From: Sphingomonas sp. IC-11
Lineage (GTDB): Bacteria; Pseudomonadota; Alphaproteobacteria; Sphingomonadales; Sphingomonadaceae
Direction: 5' to 3'
Assembly (NCBI RefSeq): GCF_021043365.1
Contig: NZ_JAJNDU010000001.1
Span: forward strand, 496,001 to 560,000
Length of the DNA: 64,000 nt
This document shows, piece by piece, positions 27,567 through 37,586 of the stretch. A program made the translations under genes and the position numbers. Positions within the stretch are counted from its first letter, which is position 1. Every line of letters starts with the position of its first letter. The notes under the pieces are model-generated. The model did not search any database and had not been told where the DNA came from. It saw only the letters and a program-made list of their open reading frames with translations.

Positions 27567-29096
27567 ATGGGCATCGAATTCATTGCACCGGACGTAGACG
27601 AACTGACCCCGAAGATCGCGGTGATCGGCGTCGGCGGCGCTGGTGGCAACGCGATTGCCAACATGATGCGAGCGGATGTCCAGGGCGTCGACTTTCTGGT
27701 CGCAAATACTGATGCGCAAGCGCTGAAGCAGTCGATTGCGCCCCAGAAGATTCAGCTGGGCGCAAAGATTACGCAGGGCCTGGGTGCCGGCAGCCGTCCG
27801 GAAATCGGCCGCGCTGCTGCCGAAGAGACGATCGAGCAGGTGGCAAAGCTGCTCGAAGGTGCTCACATGTGCTTCATTGCTGCTGGCATGGGCGGTGGTA
27901 CCGGCACTGGTGCTGCTCCGGTCATTGCCAAGGCCGCGCGGGACATGGGCATCCTCACCGTCGGTGTGGTGACCAAGCCGTTCGCCTTCGAAGGTGCACG
28001 GCGCGGCAAGTCCGCTGAACAGGGCATCGAGGAACTGCAGAAGTTCGTCGATACGCTGATCGTCATCCCGAACCAGAACCTGTTCCTCATCGCCAACGCC
28101 AATACTACCTTCAAGCAGGCCTTCGAACTTGCGGACGAGGTTTTGCAACAGGGCGTGCGTGGCATTACCGACCTGATGGTCATGCCGGGCCTCATCAATC
28201 TGGACTTCGCCGACGTGCGTTCGGTGATGCAGGAGATGGGCAAGGCCATGATGGGCACTGGCGAGGCCGATGGCGACGATCGTGCGCTGATCGCCGCGCA
28301 GAAGGCAATTGCCAACCCGCTGCTGGATGGCGTTTCCATGCAGGGCGCGAAGGGCGTCATCATTTCGATTACCGGCGGCGAAGACATGCGTCTGCTCGAG
28401 GTTGATGAAGCTGCGAACCACATCCGCGAGCTCGTGGATCCCGAAGCGAACATCATCTGGGGTTCAGCTTTCAATCCGGAACTGGAAGGCCGGATTCGCG
28501 TGTCGGTGGTTGCCACCGGCATAGAGGCTGTCGAGCGGACGGAAGCGCCGGCTGCCGAACCGGCTCGCGCTTTCAGCTTCTCGGCGCCGCGCCGCGTCGA
28601 AGCGGCTCCGGCAGCGGCGGCTCCTGCCGCCGCGGCGCCGGCGCCGGCGGCGGCACCTGCCGCTGCTCCGGCTCCTCAGCCCAGTGGTGCTGCGGCTGGC
28701 GCGATGTCCGCTGGCGTGCCTGCGCCTGGCGCCACGCCGAGTGTTCAGCCGACCGCCGCGGCGCGCGGCGTTGAGGAAGCGGCCGGCGACGAACTGCTTC
28801 TCGGTAGTGACACGATGGTGCCGACGCCGCAGCCTGCCGCATCTTCTGCTGCACCTGCCAAGGCGGAAGAGCCGCGCGTGTTCGGCGACGATGATGCTCA
28901 GGAAGCGCCACGTCGGCGTTGGCTGTCGGGCGGCGAGGGTTCGGCCGACGTACCGCCGCAGCCGCGGGTGAAGCTGGGCGGAACGCTGTTCGAGCGGATG
29001 CAGAATGCATCGCGCGGCACGCAGAAGGGAGCAGATGACGAGAGCAAGGATGCGCTCGACATTCCGCGGTTCCTTCACCGTCAGAACAACCAGTAA
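27567..29096 (+). CDS. ftsZ: Cell division GTPase FtsZ
   Basis: The tubulin-like ring protein, 509 residues from ATG 27567. The GTPase domain contains [12 protein letters not shown] and the GTP loop GGGTGTG at 109-115; the T7 catalytic loop lies in [11 protein letters not shown]. After about residue 325 comes a long Ala/Pro-rich linker, and the end [12 protein letters not shown] is the conserved peptide that binds FtsA. GGAG at 27553 sits 10 bases before this ATG but only four before an in-frame TTG (27561) that would add two residues; homology favours ATG. FtsZ assembles the Z ring at mid-cell. Confidence 0.98.
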   Translation: MGIEFIAPDVDELTPKIAVIGVGGAGGNAIANMMRADVQGVDFLVANTDAQALKQSIAPQKIQLGAKITQGLGAGSRPEIGRAAAEETIEQVAKLLEGAHMCFIAAGMGGGTGTGAAPVIAKAARDMGILTVGVVTKPFAFEGARRGKSAEQGIEELQKFVDTLIVIPNQNLFLIANANTTFKQAFELADEVLQQGVRGITDLMVMPGLINLDFADVRSVMQEMGKAMMGTGEADGDDRALIAAQKAIANPLLDGVSMQGAKGVIISITGGEDMRLLEVDEAANHIRELVDPEANIIWGSAFNPELEGRIRVSVVATGIEAVERTEAPAAEPARAFSFSAPRRVEAAPAAAAPAAAAPAPAAAPAAAPAPQPSGAAAGAMSAGVPAPGATPSVQPTAAARGVEEAAGDELLLGSDTMVPTPQPAASSAAPAKAEEPRVFGDDDAQEAPRRRWLSGGEGSADVPPQPRVKLGGTLFERMQNASRGTQKGADDESKDALDIPRFLHRQNNQ

Positions 29097-29111
29097 GATA
29101 CGGGTGGGCAA

Positions 29112-29168
29112 GGGCGATCGGCATTCGTCGGTCGCCCCGTGCGGCTCGGCGCGTCCACGCGCCGGGCT
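29112..29168 (+). terminator. Double hairpin after ftsZ
   Basis: GGGCGATCG at 29112-29120 pairs with CGGTCGCCC at 29129-29137 (one G-U). A second stem follows: CGGCGC/GCGCCG around 29147-29164, extendable to 12 bp with G-U pairs. Together they probably end the dcw transcript, although no U run follows and read-through to the SPOR gene remains possible. Confidence 0.5.
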
Positions 29169-29208
29169 CATTGCTCGTTAATAGCCGCTCGTCCTAACGC
29201 AGTTATCC

Positions 29209-31452
29209 ATGTCGATTGCTCGCCCACTGATCCTCGCCGCTGCGCTCGCCGGCGCGCCGGGCGCACTCGCCCAAGCCTATCCCGGTCAGCAGGTACAAAC
29301 GGTGCCGCGGCCAACGCCTGATGCCGACGCTCTCGCTAACGCCATGCGGCGGTTGGGCTCCAATCCGCGTGATCTTTCATCGTTGATTGAGGCAGCCGAG
29401 CTTTCGCTCAAGCTGGGTGACGTCAATGCCGCTGCTTCGCTGCTGAAGCGGGCCGAGAATGTCGATCCGATGAACGGTCGGGTGAAGGCAGGAATGGCGC
29501 GCATCCTCGTTACTCAGGAGCGCCCCGGCGAGGCACTTCGATACTTCGACCAGGCCGTTGGCTACGGCCTCGACCCGCGCACCTTTGCTGGCGATCGCGG
29601 CCTGGCCTACGACCTAATCGGCGAACAGGAGCGGGCACAGCGCGACTATCGGGTGGCGTTGAAATCCGGCGGCACGGATGAAGTTCAGCGCCGCTACGCT
29701 CTGTCGCTGGGCATCTCCGGGCGGCGGCAAGAGGCTCTCGACGCGATCGCTGATCAGCTGCGCCGCAACGATCGCAGCGCTTGGCGCGTGCGGGCCTTCG
29801 TGCTCGCCATGACCGGTGACGTACCGGGGGCCGAGAAAATCGCCAACACCATGATGCCGCCGGGAATGGGAGCGGCCCTGGCGCCTTTCTTCGCTCGTCT
29901 CGGCGGACTCTCGTCGGCGGACCGGGCCTTTGCCGTTCATTTCGGAGAGCTGCGCGCCACGCCTCAGCGCCTGGCCGACGCGCGGCTCGTTCCGGCGCTT
30001 CCGCCACTGCCGCCAGAAGCTACACGTCCAGTACAGGTCGCCTCAGTCGCAACGGCTGCACCTGTGTCCGCGTCCGCATCGCGGAACGATCGACGCAGTG
30101 CTCGGGAGGAGGCGAAGCGCCGCCGCGAGGCTGCCCGCGCGGAGCAGCGCGCTCAGCGTGATCGCCGCAGCGACAGGCCGGCGGTCGCCGTCGCTAGTGC
30201 AACCGCCGTGCGGCAGCCCACGATCGAACCCACCGCTTTTCAGCCACCACGATATGCGGGGGTGGCATTCGCGCCGTCCAAGCCCGTGGTCCAGACTGTC
30301 CCGGCTCCTGCCAGCAGCGCCGCTCCTGCTGCTCCCGCATCGGCCGGCCCGCTTCCTGTGTCGGCAACCTCCACAGCCGGCAGCAGCCTGGCCGCGACCG
30401 GTGGCACTGCGCCGCTCACGGCCCAAGCCGTGCCAAGCCGGCCAGTCAGCAGCACTCTGGCCGCTCTGAGTGGATCAGCCTCGCCAAGTGCTACGAGCGC
30501 CGCTGCGTCCCCCGCGCCAGCGGTCGCGTCGCGGCCTCAAGTGCTGGCGAGCGCGAGTTCGGCAACGTCGACCAGACCCGGCTCGATCACGCCGGCGACG
30601 CCGGCTGCGCTGCCGGCCAGCTCGGCGGCCGCCGTGACTTCCGAACCGGCGCCCGCCGCGGCCATTGCACGCACGGCACCGACAAGGCCGGCGCTCAGCG
30701 AAGATACGATCCTGGCCCGTATCATGGCGGGGATTTCCATCCCGGGTTCTGAGCTGGGTGTTGCTCCGGTGCGCCCACCTGAACCAGTCGCCCCGCCGGT
30801 TCAGGCCTCAGCGCAGACTGGTACGTCCTCGGCCACGCAGGCAAGCAGCGCTGCGGCGGAGGCGCCCGGCAAGGCGACCGGCACGGAACGGCCTGAGCAA
30901 CAGGAAAGAGTCGAGCCGGTTGCTTCTCGCCGCGCCGCGACCGCGGAGAAGCCGGCGTCTTCCGCGGTGAAGGCGGGCGAGCCCAAGCTCGCCGCGGCTA
31001 ACGGGCAGGGCGGCAAGGCCGTTAGCAGCAAGGAAAAGGCGGCTGCAGACGCAAAACAGGCCGGAACCGACGTCCTAACTGCCAGCGCCAAGAAGCAAGC
31101 TGAGGCTAAAAGGCTGGCTGACGCCAAAAAGCAGGCTGACGTCAAAAAAGCGGCAGACGCTGCCAAGGCGGCGAAGGCGGAGCCAGCACGCATCTGGGTT
31201 CAGGTTGCGGGTGGCGCGAATAAGGATGATCTGCCCAAGGCATGGGCTGCTGCTCAGAACAAGGCGGCTGCGCTGAAGGGTAAATCGGCCTATACGACGC
31301 CGCTTCGGCTTACCAACCGTGTCCTGACTGGCCCGTTCAAGACGGAGCAGGAAGCGCGCGAGTTCGTTAACACCTTGTCCAAGCAGGGCATTTCCGCATT
31401 TCCGTTTACCAGCGAAGAAGGTCAGAAGATGACGAGGTTGCCAGCCAAGTGA
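29209..31452 (+). CDS. Exported TPR and SPOR-domain protein
   Basis: A 747-residue envelope protein. Residues 1-21 look like a Sec signal ending ALA before Gln22. Residues about 45-250 form TPR-like helical pairs ([24 protein letters not shown], then [17 protein letters not shown]). A disordered Ala/Ser/Pro/Thr region with a basic patch spans about 290-600, then an Ala/Lys/Asp-rich helix. The SPOR domain occupies 659-747 ([19 protein letters not shown] to [13 protein letters not shown]). SPOR domains bind glycan strands stripped of stem peptides at the septum, so it should act in the periplasm during division. It follows ftsZ and overlaps the next start (GTGA). Confidence 0.85.
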   Translation: MSIARPLILAAALAGAPGALAQAYPGQQVQTVPRPTPDADALANAMRRLGSNPRDLSSLIEAAELSLKLGDVNAAASLLKRAENVDPMNGRVKAGMARILVTQERPGEALRYFDQAVGYGLDPRTFAGDRGLAYDLIGEQERAQRDYRVALKSGGTDEVQRRYALSLGISGRRQEALDAIADQLRRNDRSAWRVRAFVLAMTGDVPGAEKIANTMMPPGMGAALAPFFARLGGLSSADRAFAVHFGELRATPQRLADARLVPALPPLPPEATRPVQVASVATAAPVSASASRNDRRSAREEAKRRREAARAEQRAQRDRRSDRPAVAVASATAVRQPTIEPTAFQPPRYAGVAFAPSKPVVQTVPAPASSAAPAAPASAGPLPVSATSTAGSSLAATGGTAPLTAQAVPSRPVSSTLAALSGSASPSATSAAASPAPAVASRPQVLASASSATSTRPGSITPATPAALPASSAAAVTSEPAPAAAIARTAPTRPALSEDTILARIMAGISIPGSELGVAPVRPPEPVAPPVQASAQTGTSSATQASSAAAEAPGKATGTERPEQQERVEPVASRRAATAEKPASSAVKAGEPKLAAANGQGGKAVSSKEKAAADAKQAGTDVLTASAKKQAEAKRLADAKKQADVKKAADAAKAAKAEPARIWVQVAGGANKDDLPKAWAAAQNKAAALKGKSAYTTPLRLTNRVLTGPFKTEQEAREFVNTLSKQGISAFPFTSEEGQKMTRLPAK

Positions 31453-32627
31453 CGATGCTTGCGCCCTGGGCTTCTAACCCGGCGCACAGCAGGGGCCGCC
31501 TTCACGAAGAACAAAGCAAGTCCGGCGGACAGGGTGAACGTGGCCCTCGCGACGCTTATCAAAGGGATCGCGACCGGATCGTCCACTCGATCGCATTCCG
31601 GCGGCTGCGGCACAAAACGCAGGTATTCCTGGCTCCCGATGGCGACCATTTCCGCGTTCGGCTGACCCATAGCCTCGAAGTGGCGCAGATCGGCCGGACG
31701 ATTGCACGCACGCTGGGTCTGAACGAGGACCTGACGGAGGCGCTGTGCCTCGCTCACGACATTGGCCATCCTCCCTTCGGACATGCTGGGGAGGACGCCC
31801 TCAAGGCTGCGATGGCGGCGGCCGGCGGCTTCGACCATAACGGGCATACCCTACGAACCCTGATGCGGATCGAGCGCGCTTACCCGCGCTTCGATGGGCT
31901 GAACCTGACTTGGGAGACGCTGGAGGGCCTGGCGAAGCATAACGGCCCTGCGCGTCACCCCGGCTGGGCTCTGGCAGAGGCTGACCAAGAAGCCGATCTG
32001 GAGCTTGGTACCTACGCCAGCCTCGAAGCGCAGGTAGCGGCGCTGGCCGACGACATCGCCTACGACAATCACGACATCGATGATGGGCTCCGCGCTGGGC
32101 TTCTGTGCGTCGATCAGTTGCGGGCGGTCCCACTTGTCGCCCGTGGTTGGGAAAGGGTGCGGGCGTTGTTCCCCGACGTTAGCGAACGGCGCCAGGGTCG
32201 CGAGTTGGTGCGCAGCCAAATCGGCGTGATGGTCAACGATCTGCTTGAGGAAACCCGGCGCCGTATCGCGGACTCAAAGGTCGGGTCTGTAGCGGACGTT
32301 CGCGCCGCAGGTCGGGCTCTGGTCGCCTTTTCGGATGAGATGCGGATAGCAGAGCGCGACTTGAAGCGCTTTATGTACGCCAACCTCTATCATCATCCCA
32401 AGCAGCTCGAAGCGGCGGCGTCAGCGCATCAGATCGTCGCAGGCTTGTTCGCAGCGTTTCATCAGGATCCTGCCATCCTTCCGCAGGAATGGCGCGCGAG
32501 CGTGCCGGATGGTGAGCCCGGCTTCAGCCGGCACATCGCGGATTACATTGCAGGCATGACCGATCGCTACGCCATTCGCGAATACGTCCGAGTCGTCGGT
32601 CCGGTGAGCATGCCCGACGGGTTCTAA
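31449..32627 (+). CDS. Deoxyguanosinetriphosphate triphosphohydrolase-like protein
   Basis: This 392-residue HD-domain enzyme is predicted to split dNTPs into deoxynucleoside and triphosphate. [39 protein letters not shown] and [15 protein letters not shown] give the metal ligands, with the HD pair at His103-Asp104. The family name follows dGTPase, but the specificity of this subgroup is often broader. The GTG start overlaps the SPOR gene stop; ATG two codons later is an alternative. Its last codons form one arm of a terminator hairpin. Confidence 0.9.
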   Translation: MTMLAPWASNPAHSRGRLHEEQSKSGGQGERGPRDAYQRDRDRIVHSIAFRRLRHKTQVFLAPDGDHFRVRLTHSLEVAQIGRTIARTLGLNEDLTEALCLAHDIGHPPFGHAGEDALKAAMAAAGGFDHNGHTLRTLMRIERAYPRFDGLNLTWETLEGLAKHNGPARHPGWALAEADQEADLELGTYASLEAQVAALADDIAYDNHDIDDGLRAGLLCVDQLRAVPLVARGWERVRALFPDVSERRQGRELVRSQIGVMVNDLLEETRRRIADSKVGSVADVRAAGRALVAFSDEMRIAERDLKRFMYANLYHHPKQLEAAASAHQIVAGLFAAFHQDPAILPQEWRASVPDGEPGFSRHIADYIAGMTDRYAIREYVRVVGPVSMPDGF

Positions 32628-32643
32628 GTTTCGCCGTCGGGCA
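32611..32643. terminator. Convergent terminator overlapping the dGTPase stop
   Basis: TGCCCGACGG at 32611-32620 and CCGTCGGGCA at 32634-32643 form a perfect 10-bp stem. The loop holds the TAA stop at 32625-32627. It separates convergent genes. The sequence after it on the plus strand is ACCTTTAG, only weakly T-rich. Confidence 0.6.
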
Positions 32644-32652
32644 ACCTTTAGC

Positions 32653-33519
32653 TTAGTTCTTCAAGCGCCACCCGCGCCGCAACAGCGTGTAGCACAAGAT
32701 GCCCAGGGCGATATCAAGCGCCAGCACGACTGCGCTGCCGAGCGCGACCGGGGAGTCCGCGATCCCCAAGAAGCCATAGCGGAACCCGGAAATGATATAG
32801 AAAAACGGATTGGCGTGGCTGATCGCCTGGAAAACAGGCGACAGCCGATCCACGGAGTAGAAGGTCCCCGACAGCAGCGTCAGCGGCGCCACCACGAAAT
32901 TGGTAACAGCCGCAGCGTGATCGAACTTCTCCGCCCAAATGGACGTGAGTACGCCCACAAGAGCGAGGAAGATCGACCCAAGCAGGCCGAACCAAAGCAC
33001 GGCAATCGGGTGCGCAGGTGCGACATGCACACCAGGCCAAAGCGCCATCGCGAGCCAGACCGTCAGACCGACGAGAAAGGCGCGTGTCACGGCGCCGCCG
33101 GTAAGCGCTGCCAGCAATTCCGCAGTGGAGAGGGGCGGCATCAGGTAGTCGACGATCGTCCCCTGGATCTTGCCGACCAGCAGCGAAAAGCTGGCGTTTG
33201 CGAAGGCATTGTTCAGCATGCCCATCACGATGAGGCCCGGAGCGACAAAGTCGGCAAAAGCCACCATCGAACCGCCGAGATGAACCTCTCCTCGGCCACC
33301 CAGAGCGACGGTGAAGATGACCAGGTAAAGGAGCGTGGTGATCGCCGGTGCCCAGATCGTTTGCAGCTGGACCTTGAAGAAGCGGCGCACCTCCTTCACA
33401 TATAAGGTCTTCAGGCCGCCCCAATTGACGTTCCGAATTGACGGGACGCCTGGCGCGTTCCTGACCAAGGAATTTTCCTGGCCGCCGGATTGCTGGCCAA
33501 ATGGGGGGTGGCTGCTCAT
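32653..33519 (-). CDS. ABC-2 type transporter permease
   Basis: From ATG 33519 the product has 288 residues and about six membrane helices. A cytosolic start (NWGGLKTLYVKEVRRFFKVQLQT) precedes IWAPAITTLLYLVIFTVALG, as in NodJ/YadH-type ABC-2 permeases; GTFYSVDRLSPVFQAISHANPFFYIISGFRYG is the diagnostic late segment. These permeases export lipids, polysaccharides or drugs with a separate ATPase. No ATPase gene is adjacent in this window. The promoter must fit the 69 bp shared with gcrA. Confidence 0.85.
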   Translation of the reverse strand: MSSHPPFGQQSGGQENSLVRNAPGVPSIRNVNWGGLKTLYVKEVRRFFKVQLQTIWAPAITTLLYLVIFTVALGGRGEVHLGGSMVAFADFVAPGLIVMGMLNNAFANASFSLLVGKIQGTIVDYLMPPLSTAELLAALTGGAVTRAFLVGLTVWLAMALWPGVHVAPAHPIAVLWFGLLGSIFLALVGVLTSIWAEKFDHAAAVTNFVVAPLTLLSGTFYSVDRLSPVFQAISHANPFFYIISGFRYGFLGIADSPVALGSAVVLALDIALGILCYTLLRRGWRLKN

Positions 33520-33588
33520 CGCTTGATCGCGTAGTCGCTGCCGCCGCTCGCTGCAACCGGCGTAAGAAGTGAAGGAACGACAAGGCCC

Positions 33589-34281
33589 ATGTCCTGGACC
33601 GAGGAACGGATCGAAACACTGCGCAAGATGTGGGAGGGCGGACAGACCGCCAGCCAGATTGCCGAGGCGCTGGGCGGGGTCAGCCGCAATGCAGTGATTG
33701 GCAAAGCGCATCGCCTTGGCTTGCAATCACGCCCATCGCCGGTAGTTCCGAAGGACGTGGAGGCAAAGCCGGCTCCTGCACCGGAGCCTGTCGCCGCTCC
33801 GCCGCCGCCCCCACCCGCGCCGCCGCCCCCTGCACCGCCGCCACCGCCTATGGCGCCCGCGAGCGCGCCTGCAGTGACTCAGGTGTCCGCGCCGAAGCCG
33901 ATTACCATCACGACGCCGCTTGAGCCGGAACGGCCACCTGAGTCGCAGCGCATGGTCCGCTCAGTGGGACCGGGCGGCTTCGTGCGTCAGGCACCGGGCG
34001 AGCAGCAACCTCCGATTGCGCCGGCGCCGCCTCGCCGCCTGGTACCGGCGAAGCCGTCGCCGGAAATTGCGGGAAAGACTGGCCTGCTGGATCTTAGCGA
34101 TAAGGTCTGCAAGTGGCCGCTTGGGCATCCCGGCGAGCCGGATTTCCATTTCTGCGGCGACAAGGTAAACCCCGGTTTCCCGTACTGCGTGGAACATTGC
34201 GGGCATGCGTATCAGGCGCAGTTGCCGCGTCGCGATCGACGCGCCGCTCCGCTGCCCTTTGGCGGCCCGCGCATGCGATAA
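33589..34281 (+). CDS. gcrA: GcrA cell cycle regulator
   Basis: A 230-residue protein with the N-terminal GcrA DNA-binding domain, residues 1-45: SWTEERIETLRKMWEGGQTA, then SQIAEALGGVSRNAVIGKAHRLGL. A Pro/Ala linker with runs of prolines follows (about 50-140). The C-terminal domain has CKWPLGHPGEPDFHFCG and PYCVEHCGHAYQ, the part that contacts sigma-70 in Caulobacter. GcrA activates promoters carrying CcrM-methylated GANTC sites in S phase. Location in the cytosol. Divergent from an ABC permease, followed by a strong hairpin. Confidence 0.95.
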   Translation: MSWTEERIETLRKMWEGGQTASQIAEALGGVSRNAVIGKAHRLGLQSRPSPVVPKDVEAKPAPAPEPVAAPPPPPPAPPPPAPPPPPMAPASAPAVTQVSAPKPITITTPLEPERPPESQRMVRSVGPGGFVRQAPGEQQPPIAPAPPRRLVPAKPSPEIAGKTGLLDLSDKVCKWPLGHPGEPDFHFCGDKVNPGFPYCVEHCGHAYQAQLPRRDRRAAPLPFGGPRMR

Positions 34282-34307
34282 CCGTGTCATTCGCCGATTG
34301 AAGCTCA

Positions 34308-34338
34308 GGCCATGCCAAACCACGCGTTTGGCATGGCC
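34308..34338. terminator. Terminator after gcrA
   Basis: A perfect 12-bp inverted repeat, GGCCATGCCAAA at 34308-34319 and TTTGGCATGGCC at 34327-34338, loop CCACGCG, followed by TTCTTCATCC. It is the best terminator in the window for gcrA. The remaining 200 bases up to the convergent barrel gene show no gene. Confidence 0.75.
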
Positions 34339-34547
34339 TTCTTCATCCTGGCGGTTGGGATACCGCCACGGTGTTCAGATCAATGGACGGTTGACCATCT
34401 CCCTCACTTGGACGGCTGAGGTGTCGTCATCTTAACAAGCCCGCTCTCCCGATGGCGGGATCCAGACAACCTGAAGTCGTCCATCGAACTTGCCAGTAAG
34501 TTGCTGCGGTCAAGCAACCCAAAGCTCGGCCGCAGCATCAAGCATCA

Positions 34548-35408
34548 TCAGAAGCGGAACGCTGCCGTTGCACGCAGGGAGTGCCAGCGGAACTTGTCGT
34601 CACTGCGACGGAAGTCCGTGCCTGTGCCGGCGAGCAGGAACGGATTGGTTCCAGGCGTCGTGCCGGTGCTGCCGGCGCGCACCCGGTAGTCGTTGTCCTG
34701 ATACTGATGGTACATGTATTCAAGGCCCAGCGAGAAGTTGCGGCCGATCCGCTGCTCGATGCCGCCACCGCCAGTGATACCCCACTGATTGCGCTTGCCG
34801 CTCTCACTGAAGCTGTTGGCAGTATTAGTGGTCGTGAAGTCACGATCGATGCGCGCATAGCCCGGGCCGAACGTGCCGTAGAACAAGGTGGTGTTGTTCG
34901 GCGTGTAGCCAACCCGGCCGCGGATCGATGCTTCCCAATCGATCGAGCGGGTCATCACATAGGATGCTGGCGTGCTTGAAAATGCGCTGACGCTGTCCGT
35001 GATCTCGCTCTTGCCGAATTCGCCGACTACACCGACAACGAAGTTGCCGCGCTGGTTATCCCAGCCGACGCGCCCGTAATAGGCCCAGCCATCCTTGTCG
35101 TTGGCGCAGCCTGCTGGCGTGGTGGTGTTCGTCGGGGAGGTAGCGCCCAGGGCACGCCCGTTGCAGAAACCGCCGATCGGCGGTGCGAACGCATTGGGAG
35201 CGGTCGTGGTGTTCACGACGTCGCCGAAGGTGCCGTCAAGATTGCGATCGAACAGGATCGACGACCCGACATCATTTGGCTGGACGTCGTAGCCGCCGGC
35301 TGCGCCGACATAGACGCCCGAGAAGCCGGGATCCTCGTCACTCGTCTGAGCGGAAACCGCCGGGGCGAACAGGGCGGCGGCGATACCGGCGAGCAGCAAG
35401 TGCTTCAT
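34548..35408 (-). CDS. Outer-membrane beta-barrel protein
   Basis: A 286-residue protein with a signal peptide (KHLLLAGIAAALFAPAVSA before QTSDEDP) and alternating strands ending in the terminal aromatic SLRATAAFRF that outer-membrane barrels need for BAM recognition. GFSGVYVGAAGGYD begins the first strand and RNFSLGLEYMYHQYQDNDY is a late strand, resembling the Omp25/OmpW-like eight-strand barrels of alphaproteobacteria. A Ser/Thr/Asn-rich loop includes paired cysteines. AAAGG precedes ATG 35408; ATG 35423 would add five residues. Role could be structural or a minor pore. Confidence 0.82.
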   Translation of the reverse strand: MKHLLLAGIAAALFAPAVSAQTSDEDPGFSGVYVGAAGGYDVQPNDVGSSILFDRNLDGTFGDVVNTTTAPNAFAPPIGGFCNGRALGATSPTNTTTPAGCANDKDGWAYYGRVGWDNQRGNFVVGVVGEFGKSEITDSVSAFSSTPASYVMTRSIDWEASIRGRVGYTPNNTTLFYGTFGPGYARIDRDFTTTNTANSFSESGKRNQWGITGGGGIEQRIGRNFSLGLEYMYHQYQDNDYRVRAGSTGTTPGTNPFLLAGTGTDFRRSDDKFRWHSLRATAAFRF

Positions 35409-35506
35409 ACGCAAACCTTTCATTACGGAACTGGAGTGGCCGGGAACGGCGGCGGTTCGAAAAAGGATGCATTTCGAAACATTGCCGGGGCGCATCTGCA
35501 GCCAGA

Positions 35507-35526
35507 CTGTTGCCGCATTGCAACAG
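35507..35526. promoter_or_regulatory. Inverted repeat between the barrel gene and parE
   Basis: CTGTTGC at 35507-35513 and GCAACAG at 35520-35526 form a perfect 7-bp palindrome in the 153-bp divergent promoter region. It is about 100 bp before the barrel start and 36 bp before the parE start. An operator or a leader hairpin is possible. Confidence 0.35.
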
Positions 35527-35561
35527 GTCGCGATGTGACACTCGAATGCTATATGGGAGAT

Positions 35562-37541
35562 ATGGCTGATCCAGATTTGTTCCGCGCTCCATTGCCTGCT
35601 GCTGATTACGACGCCTCATCCATCGAGGTGCTCGAAGGCTTGGAGCCGGTGCGGCGACGGCCGGGCATGTACGTCGGCGGCACGGATGAGCGTGCGCTGC
35701 ATCATCTTGCTGCCGAAGTGCTCGACAATGCCATGGACGAGGCCGTGGCGGGCCATGCCACTCGCATCGAAGTGACGCTCGCCACAGGCAACCGGCTGAC
35801 AATCGTAGATAATGGCCGCGGCATTCCAGTCGATCCGCATCCCAAGTTCCCGGACAAGAGCGCCTTGGAGGTGATCCTCTCCACCCTCCACTCGGGCGGA
35901 AAGTTCACGGGCAAGGCCTATGCGACCAGCGGCGGTTTGCATGGCGTCGGCATCTCCGTGGTGAATGCCTTATCCTCCGACACCGTCGTCGAGGTTGCAC
36001 GCGACCGGCAGCTTTACCGCCAGCGTTTCAGCAAGGGGCAGACTCTTGGGCGGCTCGAAACAGTCGGCGCAGCGCCCAATCGCAGAGGCACTTTGGTCAG
36101 TTTTGTCCCGGATGCGGAGATTTTCGGCCCCGACCTGCTCTTCAAGCCGGCGCGCCTTTACCGGCTGGCACGATCGAAGGCGTATCTGTTCGCCGGCGTT
36201 GAGATCCGCTGGAAGTGCGCGCCCGAGCTGATCAGCGATGATACTCCCGCAGAGGCCGTATTCCAGTTCCCCGGAGGCCTAGCCGATCACCTGCGCGAAC
36301 AGGTGGGTGGGCGCGAATGCGCCACTGCGGACTTCTTCTCGGGATCGCAGGATTTCCACGACGAGGCGGGCCGTGTGGAGTGGGCAGTCGCCTGGCCGTT
36401 ATGGTCTGACGGCAGCTACAGCTGGTACTGCAACACCATCCCGACGCCGGACGGCGGCACGCACGAACAGGGTCTTCGCCAGGCCTTGGTCCGCGGGCTG
36501 CGCGCCTTTGGCGATCTCGTCAACAACAAGCGCGCCAAGGAGCTGACCGCCGACGACGTGATGGTCGGCAGCGAGTTGATGCTGAGCGTCTTCATTCGCG
36601 ATCCGCAGTTCCAGTCTCAGACCAAGGACCGGCTCACCTCGCCAGAGGCAGCGGGGCTGGTCGAAAAGGCCGTGCGTGACCATTTCGATCATTGGCTGAG
36701 CCAGAACATGGATCGCGGCCGTGCCCTGCTCGGCTATGTGCTGGAGCGGATGGACGAACGGCTGCGCCGCAAGGCCGAGCGTGAGGTGAAGCGCAAGACG
36801 GCGACGTCGTCACGCAAGCTGCGCCTGCCCGGCAAGCTGACCGACTGTGCTGCGGACAGCCCGGAAGGAACCGAGCTGTTCATCGTGGAAGGCGACAGCG
36901 CCGGTGGCAGCGCGAAACAGGCCCGCGATCGCAAAACGCAGGCGATATTGCCGATCCGCGGCAAAATCCTGAACGTCGCCAGCGCGACTAGCGCCAAAAT
37001 TCTCGCGAACCAGGAAATCGCGGATCTGATCCAGGCTTTGGGGTGCGGTACACGCAAAGAGTGTCGGCCGGATAACCTGCGATACGAACGCGTCGTCATC
37101 ATGACCGACGCGGACGTCGACGGCGCGCACATCGCGACGCTGCTGATGACCTTCTTCTTCCAGGAAATGCCGGATCTGGTCCGCCGCGGGCACCTCTATC
37201 TTGCCCAACCACCGCTGTACCGTCTGACAGTTGGCGCAAAGTCGCTGTACGCCCGTGACGATGCGCACCGAGCCGAGATCGAGGCCACCGTCTTCAAGGG
37301 CAAGAAGGTGGAAGTGGCGCGGTTCAAAGGCCTGGGCGAAATGAATCCCGGCCAGCTGCGAGAAACGACGATGGACCCCGGAAGCCGCAGCCTGATCCGC
37401 ATCACCTTGCCGCAGGAGTATGAGGAAAGGGCTGGTGTGAAGGATCTCGTCGATCGCCTGATGGGGACCAATCCTGCTCACCGCTTCGCGTTCATTCAGG
37501 AAAATGCGGCGCGCATGGATGAGGAAGCGATCGACGCGTGA
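35562..37541 (+). CDS. parE: DNA topoisomerase IV subunit B
   Basis: The ATPase subunit of topoisomerase IV, 659 residues. The GHKL ATP site shows EVLDNAMDEAVAG, IVDNGRGIPVDPHP and the GGLHGVGISVVNALS lid; the transducer follows, then the TOPRIM domain with EGDSAGGSAKQARDR (Glu443) and MTDADVDGAHIATLL. The length and lack of a long insertion separate it from GyrB. With ParC it decatenates daughter chromosomes. The start is not certain: a GGGAG lies too close to ATG 35562, and ATG 35553 has no clear site, so a leaderless message is possible. Confidence 0.93.
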   Translation: MADPDLFRAPLPAADYDASSIEVLEGLEPVRRRPGMYVGGTDERALHHLAAEVLDNAMDEAVAGHATRIEVTLATGNRLTIVDNGRGIPVDPHPKFPDKSALEVILSTLHSGGKFTGKAYATSGGLHGVGISVVNALSSDTVVEVARDRQLYRQRFSKGQTLGRLETVGAAPNRRGTLVSFVPDAEIFGPDLLFKPARLYRLARSKAYLFAGVEIRWKCAPELISDDTPAEAVFQFPGGLADHLREQVGGRECATADFFSGSQDFHDEAGRVEWAVAWPLWSDGSYSWYCNTIPTPDGGTHEQGLRQALVRGLRAFGDLVNNKRAKELTADDVMVGSELMLSVFIRDPQFQSQTKDRLTSPEAAGLVEKAVRDHFDHWLSQNMDRGRALLGYVLERMDERLRRKAEREVKRKTATSSRKLRLPGKLTDCAADSPEGTELFIVEGDSAGGSAKQARDRKTQAILPIRGKILNVASATSAKILANQEIADLIQALGCGTRKECRPDNLRYERVVIMTDADVDGAHIATLLMTFFFQEMPDLVRRGHLYLAQPPLYRLTVGAKSLYARDDAHRAEIEATVFKGKKVEVARFKGLGEMNPGQLRETTMDPGSRSLIRITLPQEYEERAGVKDLVDRLMGTNPAHRFAFIQENAARMDEEAIDA

Positions 37542-37586
37542 ACGCATGCGGGTGACGCAGCGGCCGCGAGCCCCTATCTGTCACTG

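Noticed and set aside
28600-28740. Repetitive Ala/Pro-coding DNA in ftsZ considered as a DNA repeat
   Set aside because: It is the FtsZ linker; irregular codons show amino acid bias rather than a DNA repeat array.
37556-37586. Regulatory site in the parE-rnr gap
   Set aside because: Too short and no repeat or hexamer pattern worth reporting.
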